DNA of 64,000 bases from UTCFX2 sp963726375. GTDB lineage: Bacteria; Chloroflexota; Anaerolineae; Anaerolineales; UBA4823. Each line of letters starts with the position of its first letter. The first letter of the stretch is position 1. The stretch is from NCBI GenBank assembly GCA_963726375.1, contig CAVSCE010000008.1:992001-1056000 (forward strand). The letters run 5' to 3'. Below are positions 48,916 through 56,300 of the stretch, in pieces. Below the pieces are notes generated by a model. The model made no database searches. It had not been told where the DNA came from and worked only from the letters and a program-made list of their open reading frames with translations. The position numbers and the translations under genes are program-made.

Positions 48916-50397
48916 TTAAGAGGAAGGCAAGGTTGCTGGGGCTTCGCCGGGGTATGTCTGTGAAAGCCAGTCCATCGGGTCTACCTGGACCCCTCCGGCC
49001 CAGATTTCCCAATGCAGGTGCGGGCCGGTGACCCGTCCGGTGCCGCCGACTCGCCCGATCAGCTGTCCTTGCTCAACCATATCCCCCACTTTGACCAAAA
49101 TTTCAGATTGGTGCAGGTATCCGGTGTAGATTCCCCAACCATGGTCGATGATGGTCGCATTGCCGCGCACGGTCAGAGGACCTGCAAAGACGACGCGTCC
49201 ATCCGCCGGAGCGAGGATCTCAGTCCCGACACCGCCGCAGAAATCCAACCCGCTGTGATAATAGCTGTACTCGCTGCCGTTGTAAGACCGCCGGTTTCCG
49301 AAGAGAGACGGCCAGCAGTCGCTGAACGGAGGCGGGGCCGGGCTGGTAAAGCCGCCGTCCCACATTTTCTGTGGGGTGGCGGTTGCGGTGAGTGCGCTCC
49401 ATTGGGCGTCTTCCGGTTTGGTGACGGCGGGGTCGATCGTCTCCGGGCTGACGACGAGCACGGGATCGAACGGGTAATCGCCCGAAGAAACCAGGACGGA
49501 TTGCGAAAAGGCGTAGGGCGCCGTACGATCTGTCCCGCTGATCGGCAGGGTCATGCTGATCGTCAGCGGATAGAGACCGGGATCGGTCATCGCATGGATG
49601 CCCTGCAGGCTGACATAGCGCCCGTCGTCCTCGGAGAAAAAATGGAGAGGGTGGCCTGCCAGGCTTCCTGTTAAGCTGATTCCGGGCGTGCTGCTGACCA
49701 CGATCTCGGCTGCCTTTCCCTGAACAAGGCGGGTGGGGTTCAATTCCACGGCAGAGACCGCTCCAGGGAAGGCATACGGCGCATCGGCCTCCGGGTCGGA
49801 TGCCTGACCGCTGGTAAAGTGAAGGACATCTCCTGGGATCGCCGCCCAGGCGCCCGGGAGCTGATTTGCCGCCGCATAGACCCAGGGGTTCGATCCATTG
49901 GCGATTGCCAGCTCGAGCAGCGACTGGCCGGGTTCGACTACCGAACGGACCGTCCCCCCGGCTGCAGCGTTCTGTTCCGGCAGCACCAGCGTCGCGCCGG
50001 CATAGAGCTCCTCCGGGCTGGTCAGGTGGTTGAGCCGGATCAGCACGTCCTCGGGAACCTGGTACCTCCGGCTGATCCCGCGCAGGCTCTCGCCCAGCTG
50101 GATCTCCCGGGTCGTCAATATCCCCTGCACGCCCTGCAGCCCAGGGATGACCAGCTGCGCCCCAACGATCAGCTGACCTGGATCGCTGATGCCGTTTGCG
50201 GTCGCAAGGTCCGCCATCGAAACGCGGAACCGTGCAGCGATATCCCAGAGCGAATCACCTTCCTGGACGATGTAGATCGGTCCTTCGGATTCCTGTCCAT
50301 GCGCCGGATTGAAGATGAATGCCCCTGCGGTCAAAGCAAAGATCATCATTCCGAAGCAAATGATTAATGGATTAATTCTGAGTGTGCAGCGGTTCAA
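48916..50397 (-). CDS. LysM-M23 murein endopeptidase
   Basis: 493 residues, start TTG 50397 inside the DUF192 gene. A signal peptide lies at about residues 10-36 (ICFGMMIFALTAGAFIF). LysM-type wall-binding repeats occupy about 40-190 (YIVQEGDSLWDIAARFRVSMADLATANGI, IQLGESLRGISRRYQVPEDVLIRLNHL, and a divergent third, VVEPGQSLLELAIANGSN). A beta-rich spacer follows, and the M23 zinc domain is C-terminal: YYHSGLDFCGG (HxxxD) and GPHLHWEIWAGG (HxH). It cleaves peptide cross-links of peptidoglycan in growth or division. Coupled to the DUF192 gene. Confidence 0.9.
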   Translation of the reverse strand: MNRCTLRINPLIICFGMMIFALTAGAFIFNPAHGQESEGPIYIVQEGDSLWDIAARFRVSMADLATANGISDPGQLIVGAQLVIPGLQGVQGILTTREIQLGESLRGISRRYQVPEDVLIRLNHLTSPEELYAGATLVLPEQNAAAGGTVRSVVEPGQSLLELAIANGSNPWVYAAANQLPGAWAAIPGDVLHFTSGQASDPEADAPYAFPGAVSAVELNPTRLVQGKAAEIVVSSTPGISLTGSLAGHPLHFFSEDDGRYVSLQGIHAMTDPGLYPLTISMTLPISGTDRTAPYAFSQSVLVSSGDYPFDPVLVVSPETIDPAVTKPEDAQWSALTATATPQKMWDGGFTSPAPPPFSDCWPSLFGNRRSYNGSEYSYYHSGLDFCGGVGTEILAPADGRVVFAGPLTVRGNATIIDHGWGIYTGYLHQSEILVKVGDMVEQGQLIGRVGGTGRVTGPHLHWEIWAGGVQVDPMDWLSQTYPGEAPATLPSS

Positions 50398-50755
50398 ACC
50401 TGACCTGATCTCCTATCGAATAAAGAATCTGTGCAGAGGCGGGCAGCTCCAGCACATAGCGCGCAGGCGCCTTTGAGAAAACCGCCAGCCTCCAGCGCTT
50501 TGCCAGCTGGACGTCGACGACGGTGAAAGCCGAGTTGATCCAGACGACCGCCAGATCCATCTTCATGAAGAGCATATGGATGGATGAATCGATCCGGCTG
50601 TCTTTCTCCTGAACGATCAATAAGCCCTCGTCAGATGCCAGCACCTGGCGGAACATTAATCCGCGCAGGCGACAGGAAAAGCTGTCGCACCAGCGGGCGC
50701 GGATGGGCAGGCCGCCGGGACGGCTCAAATTGCTGATCTGGATTTCAACGGACAT
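50372..50755 (-). CDS. DUF192 protein
   Basis: 127 residues, intact. Typical DUF192 segments: WCDSFSCRLRGLMFRQVL, GLLIVQEKDSRIDSSIHMLFMKMDLAVVWINSAFTVVDV and RYVLELPAS. Family function unknown. It overlaps both neighbours: the receiver gene by 11 bases and the M23 gene by 26 bases. Confidence 0.88.
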   Translation of the reverse strand: MSVEIQISNLSRPGGLPIRARWCDSFSCRLRGLMFRQVLASDEGLLIVQEKDSRIDSSIHMLFMKMDLAVVWINSAFTVVDVQLAKRWRLAVFSKAPARYVLELPASAQILYSIGDQVRFEPLHTQN

Positions 50756-51149
50756 CGCTGGTCAGATTGGGTTCCCCCAGGACTTTGTTCAGGCTGTCGA
50801 TCAGCTCTTGCGGCGTAAAGGGTTTGGCGATATAGTCGTCCACTTTTGCGATATGAAGCGCGAGCACCTTGTCGATGTTCTGAGCCTTTGCGGTGATGAT
50901 AATCACCGGGATCTCGCGCGTCTGCTCGTCTCCTTTGAGCTGGTGGTATACATCCCAGCCGTCTATATCCGGCATCATCAAATCCAACAAGATGACGTCC
51001 GGCATCATGTCTCGCACGGCATCCAGTCCTTCTCGGCCTCCGTTGGCGCCGATCACTGTGTACTGCTTACGAGCCAGGATCAACCTGACCAGGTCGATCA
51101 TCTCGGGCTCGTCCTCGATGTATACTGCTCGGCGGATTTTTTCTGCCAC
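50745..51149 (-). CDS. Stand-alone receiver-domain response regulator
   Basis: About 134 residues from GTG 51149 (GTGGAGC upstream). Acidic residues in VYIEDEPEM, phospho-acceptor Asp in VILLDLMMPDIDGWD, Thr in IIITAKAQ and Lys in YIAKPFTPQEL. No output domain. Overlap with the DUF192 gene implies a three-gene transcript with the murein endopeptidase. Confidence 0.87.
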   Translation of the reverse strand: MAEKIRRAVYIEDEPEMIDLVRLILARKQYTVIGANGGREGLDAVRDMMPDVILLDLMMPDIDGWDVYHQLKGDEQTREIPVIIITAKAQNIDKVLALHIAKVDDYIAKPFTPQELIDSLNKVLGEPNLTSDVR

Positions 51150-51213
51150 GCTTTTGCTCCACGCCTGATATTCAGGCAATGAATGATTCCGGTGGTAGTT
51201 TACCACATGAGAG

Positions 51214-51242
51214 TTGAAAAATTCCAGCCTTCAGGCTATAAT
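51214..51242 (+). promoter_or_regulatory. efp promoter
   Basis: TTGAAA at 51214-51219 and TATAAT at 51237-51242, spaced 17 bases. This is the clearest sigma-70-type promoter in the window. The gene starts about 100 bases downstream. Confidence 0.7.
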
Positions 51243-51266
51243 CCATCCCCGAGGCGTGCAACGCGC

Positions 51267-51302
51267 AACGTGAGACGTGAGTTCACGTTTCACGTTTTTT
51301 GT
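51267..51302 (+). repeat. AACGTGA palindromic repeat with T run in the efp leader
   Basis: A 14-bp arm (AACGTGAGACGTGA) pairs with TCACGTTTCACGTT across a two-base loop, with one G-U pair, and is followed by six T. Each arm is a tandem copy of a seven-base unit. It could attenuate efp transcription or be a copy of a dispersed intergenic repeat. Confidence 0.55.
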
Positions 51303-51342
51303 TGTGGTTATTTGGATTTCGAAACAAACGAATGAGGATTGT

Positions 51343-51900
51343 ATGATTGATGTAAATGAAATGCGAAAAGGGGTGACATTTGAGTTCGATGGGGGATTGT
51401 ACAAAGTATTAGATTACCACCATCATAAACCGGGGCGCGGGAATGCAACCATCCGGGTGAAAGCTTTCAACCTGCTCACAGGCGCCAACCTGGATATGAC
51501 CTTTCAATCCGGCGACCGGGTCCAGGATGTCCGGCTGGATTATCACAACGTCCAATATCTGTACCACGATGGCCAGTTCTACCACTTTATGGATCTGGAT
51601 ACATACGAACAGCCGGCTCTGCCGGAAGAGCTGGTGGGTGATGCGGCAAGCTATCTGAAAGAAGGCTTCGAAATCAAGCTGACCTTCTATGAAGGCAAGG
51701 CGATTGACATCGAACTCCCATTAACGATCGATATGGAAGTCGTCGAAGCCCAGCCGGCCGTTCGCGGCGATACCGCAACCGGAGTCACAAAACGGGTCGT
51801 CACAGAAACGGGTTTACAGGTTCAAGTGCCGGCATTTATCGAAGTAGGCGACAAAATCCGTGTTAATACGTCTACGGGCAGCTATGTGACCAGGGCCTGA
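51343..51900 (+). CDS. efp: Translation elongation factor P
   Basis: 185 residues, intact. It binds ribosomes stalled at polyproline. Three beta domains are present. The tip loop of domain I reads HHHKPGRGNA, so the residue at the modification position (32) is Arg, not Lys. The domain III signature is present near residue 150 (TGVTKRVVTETGLQVQVPAF) and the end is KIRVNTSTGSYVTRA. Arg32 proteins in some proteobacteria are rhamnosylated by EarP; no modification enzyme is in the window. First gene of an operon with a Cys-rich protein and a HAD-DinB fusion. Confidence 0.96.
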   Translation: MIDVNEMRKGVTFEFDGGLYKVLDYHHHKPGRGNATIRVKAFNLLTGANLDMTFQSGDRVQDVRLDYHNVQYLYHDGQFYHFMDLDTYEQPALPEELVGDAASYLKEGFEIKLTFYEGKAIDIELPLTIDMEVVEAQPAVRGDTATGVTKRVVTETGLQVQVPAFIEVGDKIRVNTSTGSYVTRA

Positions 51901-51919
51901 CGGAGATAGGGGCTTTCTG

Positions 51920-52255
51920 ATGAGGACTCCAGCCGGTTCTGAATGCCGGTATTTCTATGGGGATTATTACCGCGGGCGTGAGCACGAAGAGTGCCGCCTG
52001 CTCAACGCTGAGTCACCGCCGATCCCGTGGAAGGCTGAGCTATGCTCTGCCTGCCCTGTACCGGGTATCTCGATGGCTAACGCCTGCCCTAATCTAATCC
52101 TGAAGCCTGAGCTGAAAGCAGCCTTCCCGTTAATGAAAAAACAGGTAAAAGTCCGGGTTTCGTGCATCAAATCGGGACTGAATAACTTCGATCCGCACAC
52201 CGGCTGCGGACAATGCCATCCACTGCCGCCCGAATTCCGAGGAGATGCGCTTTGA
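51920..52255 (+). CDS. Unknown Cys-rich protein
   Basis: 111 residues with eight or so Cys: C9 and C25, a CSACP pair near 42-45, C56, C82 and CGQCH near 95-98. Paired CxxC suggests one zinc or iron-sulfur site. No transmembrane segment. It starts 20 bases after efp, and its TGA overlaps the TTG of the next gene. Family not recognised. Confidence 0.65.
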   Translation: MRTPAGSECRYFYGDYYRGREHEECRLLNAESPPIPWKAELCSACPVPGISMANACPNLILKPELKAAFPLMKKQVKVRVSCIKSGLNNFDPHTGCGQCHPLPPEFRGDAL

Positions 52256-53475
52256 AACCAACGCTTCTGCTGGATCTTGATGATACGCTCATCAAGAATG
52301 ACATTGATGCTTTCCTGCCCCAATACCTGCAGGCATTTTCTGCACACGTTGCTAACCATATGAACCCGGATGTATTTGTCCGAAGCCTGATGGCAGGAAC
52401 TCGGGCGATGGTCGAGAACCGCCGTCCAGACCGCACGTTAAAAGAGACTTTCGAATCAGTTTTTTATCCGCTGACGGGAGCGGATCCGGTGATTTTTCAA
52501 GAATTGGCAGAAAGTTTTTATGAGACGATTTTCCCATCTTTAAACAAATTTACTGCCCCCATTCCGGAGGCCAGGGACCTGGTCCGGCGTGCGCAGGGGC
52601 GCGGGTATCAGCTTGCGATTGCAACCAACCCGCTGTTTCCCCGTCAAGCCATCGACCACCGGCTTTCCTGGGCGAATCTGCCTTCCAGTGAATTTCGTTT
52701 TGACCTGGTGACATCCTACGAAACTTTCCATTTTTCCAAGCCAGATCCGGCTTTTTTGGCTGAGGTGATGGGTCGCCTGGGTTGGCCAGAAGGACCGGTA
52801 GCGGTTGTCGGTGACGATTGCGAAAGGGATATCAACCCTGCTGGAAAGTTGGGATTGGCGGCATACTGCGTAAATCCGCAATTCGGGGCTATTCAAGCTG
52901 ATGATGGTCAGCTTGTGAAATCAGGGAAGCTGGAGGATTTACTTACCTGGATCGACGATTCTCCAGTGGGTTCGCTGAAGCCGGTTTATTCCAGACCTTC
53001 AAGCTGGCTGGCTCAAGTGCGGGCGACACCAGCGGTTGTCGACAGCTTCTGCAGGGCGCTCCCGCAGGATCGCTGGTGTCAACGACCGGCCGAGAAGGAA
53101 TGGTGCCTGACCGAGATCCTCTGCCACCTTCGGGATGTGGACCTGGAAGTCAATCTGGCCCGCCTGCGCAAGTTCAGTGAAAATGAGAACCCCTTTCTGG
53201 CCGGGCAGGATACCGATCCATGGTCGGAAACGCGCCAGTACTACCTCCAGGATGGACAGCAGGCGCTCCGTGATTTCTTTGCAGCCCGCCAGGAGCTGGT
53301 TGCGCTGCTTGAGAGTCTGACTCCAGAGGACTGGCATAGACCTGCGAGGCATGCGATCTTTGGTCCGACCCGGCTGCAAGAACTGGTCAACATCCTGGTT
53401 GCGCACGACCGCCTGCACCTTCAGCAGATCAGGCAGCTGCTGGAACGAATTTCTCCGAATCTTCCGATCTTGTGA
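52252..53475 (+). CDS. HAD hydrolase fused to a DinB-like four-helix domain
   Basis: 407 residues. Start TTG 52252 is chosen because GAGGAGA lies six bases upstream and the codon overlaps the previous stop. Residues 1-230 form a HAD phosphatase: LLLDLDDTLIKND (nucleophile Asp pair), LAIATNPLFP (motif II Thr), HFSKPDPAF (motif III Lys) and VAVVGDDCERDI (motif IV). Residues about 255-405 resemble DinB/YfiT: FCRALPQDRWCQRPAEKEWCLTEILCHLRDVD and LVAHDRLHLQQI, with three His able to bind metal. The fusion is uncommon; substrate unknown. Confidence 0.8.
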   Translation: MKPTLLLDLDDTLIKNDIDAFLPQYLQAFSAHVANHMNPDVFVRSLMAGTRAMVENRRPDRTLKETFESVFYPLTGADPVIFQELAESFYETIFPSLNKFTAPIPEARDLVRRAQGRGYQLAIATNPLFPRQAIDHRLSWANLPSSEFRFDLVTSYETFHFSKPDPAFLAEVMGRLGWPEGPVAVVGDDCERDINPAGKLGLAAYCVNPQFGAIQADDGQLVKSGKLEDLLTWIDDSPVGSLKPVYSRPSSWLAQVRATPAVVDSFCRALPQDRWCQRPAEKEWCLTEILCHLRDVDLEVNLARLRKFSENENPFLAGQDTDPWSETRQYYLQDGQQALRDFFAARQELVALLESLTPEDWHRPARHAIFGPTRLQELVNILVAHDRLHLQQIRQLLERISPNLPIL

Positions 53476-53706
53476 AATGCTCAGCGAGCCTCAGACGGGG
53501 CACGGGTTCGCCGAGATTCTTCGTTGATATTCATCTATAGCTTATCTAAAAAGTCTATAATCTCCTTTCTATTTTGAATCATCACCAGAGAATATGAATG
53601 GAGTGTTTCGGTGGATTTCGGGCTGCAATGAACGCCGCCTCGGATTGATCGTGCTGGTGTTATTACCATTTAGCGATCCAGGAGAAGACTGTTTATGGAG
53701 GTAAGG
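53476..53706 (+). promoter_or_regulatory. Upstream region of the fatty-acid genes
   Basis: A TATAAT box lies at 53556-53561 with no good -35. A 36-codon frame from ATG 53594 ends at TAA 53702-53704, inside the fabF ribosome site (GGAGGTAAGG). It may be a leader peptide coupled to fabF, or chance. Confidence 0.4.
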
Positions 53707-54969
53707 ATGCGTAATCGGGTGGTAATCACAGGGATGGGCTGCATCAGCCCGCTTGGAAATGATGTCGAGACCCTATGGACAAATTTATTAGCCGGAAAAT
53801 CGGGCGTCAGCCCGATCACCCATTACGAAAGCAGCGAGTTTAAAACACATTTTGCCGCAGAGGTGAAGGATTTTGATGGTTCCGAGTTGTTTGGCAGCAA
53901 GGAGGCTCGGCGGATGGATCTATTCACCCAGTATGCGCTCGCAGCTGCCCAGCAGGCTGTCCGCTCCAGCAACCTGCCGCTGAGGGAAGAGGACCTTGAC
54001 CGGACCGGAGTGATCATCGGGACCGGGATCGGCGGATTAAACACGATGTTCGAACAGATGCAGGTCTACTTAAATCGGGGCCCTTCCAGGGTCAGCCCAT
54101 TTCTGGTCCCGATGATGCTTCCGGACACGGCATCAGCCATGATCGCAATTGAGCTGGGGTTGCGGGGACCGAATTTTGCGGTCGTATCTGCCTGTGCCAC
54201 CGGAACAAATGCGATCGGCGAGGCTGCAGAGGTCATCCGGCGCGGCCAGGCTGAGGTGATGCTGGCAGGAGGAAGCGAAGCGGTAATTATGCCGATCGCG
54301 ATGGCAAGCCTGGGTGTGATGGGAGCGCTTTCGACCCGCAATGACGACCCGGAAGGTGCGTCCAGGCCATTCGATTTGAACCGGGATGGCTTTGTGATGG
54401 GGGAGGGCGCCGCAGTCCTGGTTCTGGAAAAGCTTGAAGCAGCCGCTGCCCGTGGTGCTCCGATCCTGGGTGAGATTCTTGGCTACGGCATGACGAATGA
54501 TGCTTTTCACATTTCGGCGCCAGCCGAGAGAGGAGTTGGCGCGGCTTTATGCATGCAGATGGCGCTCCGTGACGCCGGGCTGGAGGTTGATTCGATTGAT
54601 TACATCAACGCCCACGGCACCAGCACTCCTTTGAATGATAAAAGTGAAACCGCAGCCATTAAGACTGTTTTTGGAGAACGCGCTTATCAGGTCCCGATCT
54701 CATCGACGAAATCGATGACAGGTCATCTTTTGGGCGCTTCTGGCGCGCTGGAAGCTGTGGTCTCTGTGTTGGCCATCCGAGACGGTGTTCTGCCGCCGAC
54801 GATCAACTACGAAACGCCTGACCCGGAGTGCGACCTGGATTACATTCCTAACGTTTCTCGAAAGGTACTGACTCGGCGGGTAATGTCGAATTCATTTGGA
54901 TTTGGCGGACATAACGCGACGATCATCATCGGCCGGGAAGAAGGAAATGAGGTTTCGCATGCTGAATGA
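53707..54969 (+). CDS. fabF: 3-oxoacyl-ACP synthase II
   Basis: 420 residues from ATG 53707 (GGAGGTAAGG upstream). Condensing enzyme of fatty-acid elongation. Catalytic Cys in VSACATGTNAIGEA near residue 163, the two His in INAHGTSTPLNDKSE near 303 and SMTGHLLGASGALEA near 340, and the C-terminal SNSFGFGGHNATII. N-terminal VVITGMGCISPLGNDVETLW is standard. Followed by fabH after 21 bases. Confidence 0.95.
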   Translation: MRNRVVITGMGCISPLGNDVETLWTNLLAGKSGVSPITHYESSEFKTHFAAEVKDFDGSELFGSKEARRMDLFTQYALAAAQQAVRSSNLPLREEDLDRTGVIIGTGIGGLNTMFEQMQVYLNRGPSRVSPFLVPMMLPDTASAMIAIELGLRGPNFAVVSACATGTNAIGEAAEVIRRGQAEVMLAGGSEAVIMPIAMASLGVMGALSTRNDDPEGASRPFDLNRDGFVMGEGAAVLVLEKLEAAAARGAPILGEILGYGMTNDAFHISAPAERGVGAALCMQMALRDAGLEVDSIDYINAHGTSTPLNDKSETAAIKTVFGERAYQVPISSTKSMTGHLLGASGALEAVVSVLAIRDGVLPPTINYETPDPECDLDYIPNVSRKVLTRRVMSNSFGFGGHNATIIIGREEGNEVSHAE

Positions 54970-54990
54970 ATCCGGGTTGGAGAAGGAGCC

Positions 54991-56106
54991 ATGAACCCCT
55001 ATGCCCATATCACTGGATGGGGGATGTCCGTCCCGGAGCGAATCCTGACCAATCAGGAGCTCTCAAAACGGGTCGATACGACGGATGAATGGATTCAAAG
55101 CCGAACAGGGATCAAAGAGCGGCGAATTGCATCTGGAGAGCAGAGCACAGCGACATTTGCTTATGAGGCTGCGTTGAAGGCACTGGAGGTCGCCCATCTT
55201 CATCCTGGGGATATTGACCTGATCATTGTCTCTACATCTTCGCCAGATTACCTTTTTCCTGCAACAGCCTGCCTGGTTCAGGACCGGCTGGGAGCCAGGA
55301 ATGCCGGCGCTTTCGACCTCATGGCAGCCTGCACGGGTTTTATTTACGCGATGAATATCGCCACGCAAGCGATCCGCTCTGGATCGATTCAAAACGCGCT
55401 GGTGATCGGCGCCGAGACGCTTTCCCGCCTCGTGGATTGGGGGGATCGGAACACCTGCGTATTATTTGGAGACGGGGCGGGCGCATTTGTGCTGCATGCC
55501 GGGGCTGAGCCTGGTGGTCTGATCTCAGGAGTACTTCGTTCGGACGGCTCTGGCGGTGGTTTGCTTTCGGTTCCTGCAGGCGGGAGCCGGTTACCCGCCA
55601 GCCTGGAGACTGTCGCCGACGGGAAACACTATATCCACATGAATGGGCGTGAGGTTTTTCGTTTTGCAACCCGGGTGATGGCAGAATCAACGGGGGAGGC
55701 TGTTCGGCAGGCTGGTTTGCAGCTGGAAGACATCCAGCTTGTCATCCCGCATCAGGCCAACCAGCGCATCATAGAGGCCGCTTTGAGGAGTCTTCAGTTC
55801 CCGATGGAGCGCTGCATGATCAACCTGGACCGTTATGGAAATACCTCAACCGCATCGATCCCGATCGCGACTGTGGAGGCAATTCAGGAAGGCAGGTTGA
55901 AGGCCGGGGATAAAGTGGTATTTGTTGGTTTTGGAGCGGGGTTGACCTGGGGAGCGGCTGTAGTAATCTGGACCGGACCGCTGCCAGGCGCGGCGGTGAT
56001 CCTGCCGAAGCGGCTGCGACTGTACGCCCGCATTCGATCCACCATGCGGCGGATATTCCGACGGTTGGACGCATTGATCTGGGGGCGACACCATCCATAC
56101 GCCTGA
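54991..56106 (+). CDS. fabH: 3-oxoacyl-ACP synthase III with basic C-terminal extension
   Basis: 371 residues, against about 320-330 for usual FabH. It starts chains by condensing acyl-CoA with malonyl-ACP. Catalytic Cys in LMAACTGFIYAMN near residue 112, His in VIPHQANQRI near 253, Asn in YGNTSTASIP near 283. The normal fold ends near FGAGLTWGAAVVIW (about 328); the last 40 residues are rich in Arg (RLRLYARIRSTMRRIFRRLDALIWG) and could form an amphipathic membrane-binding helix. GGAGAAGGAG precedes the ATG. Confidence 0.93.
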   Translation: MNPYAHITGWGMSVPERILTNQELSKRVDTTDEWIQSRTGIKERRIASGEQSTATFAYEAALKALEVAHLHPGDIDLIIVSTSSPDYLFPATACLVQDRLGARNAGAFDLMAACTGFIYAMNIATQAIRSGSIQNALVIGAETLSRLVDWGDRNTCVLFGDGAGAFVLHAGAEPGGLISGVLRSDGSGGGLLSVPAGGSRLPASLETVADGKHYIHMNGREVFRFATRVMAESTGEAVRQAGLQLEDIQLVIPHQANQRIIEAALRSLQFPMERCMINLDRYGNTSTASIPIATVEAIQEGRLKAGDKVVFVGFGAGLTWGAAVVIWTGPLPGAAVILPKRLRLYARIRSTMRRIFRRLDALIWGRHHPYA

Positions 56107-56111
56107 ATCAA

Positions 56112-56160
56112 CTGCCAAAAACTGGCAGCTGTCAACCCACATTTGGGGATTGACAGCGTT
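56112..56160 (+). terminator. Two hairpins after fabH
   Basis: CTGCCA/TGGCAG (56112-56128) is followed directly by CTGTCAA/TTGACAG (56129-56156), then a short T run. Likely terminator of the fabF-fabH transcript. Confidence 0.65.
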
Positions 56161-56250
56161 TTGATCGGCCGTATCAGGAAGGAACGTTAGAACGCTGTTA
56201 GAAATCCTTGCATAGTAGAGTTTCTTTCGCCTGTGCCAGTTATCCATTGG

Positions 56251-56256
56251 TATAAT
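56251..56256 (+). promoter_or_regulatory. Extended -10 promoter of ftsH
   Basis: TATAAT preceded by TGG (TGn, extended -10 form), 45 bases before GTG 56301. No -35 box needed. Confidence 0.5.
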
Positions 56257-56300
56257 TCTTCTGTTAAAATATGCGGAGTAAAATTTGATTTGGAGGTATT

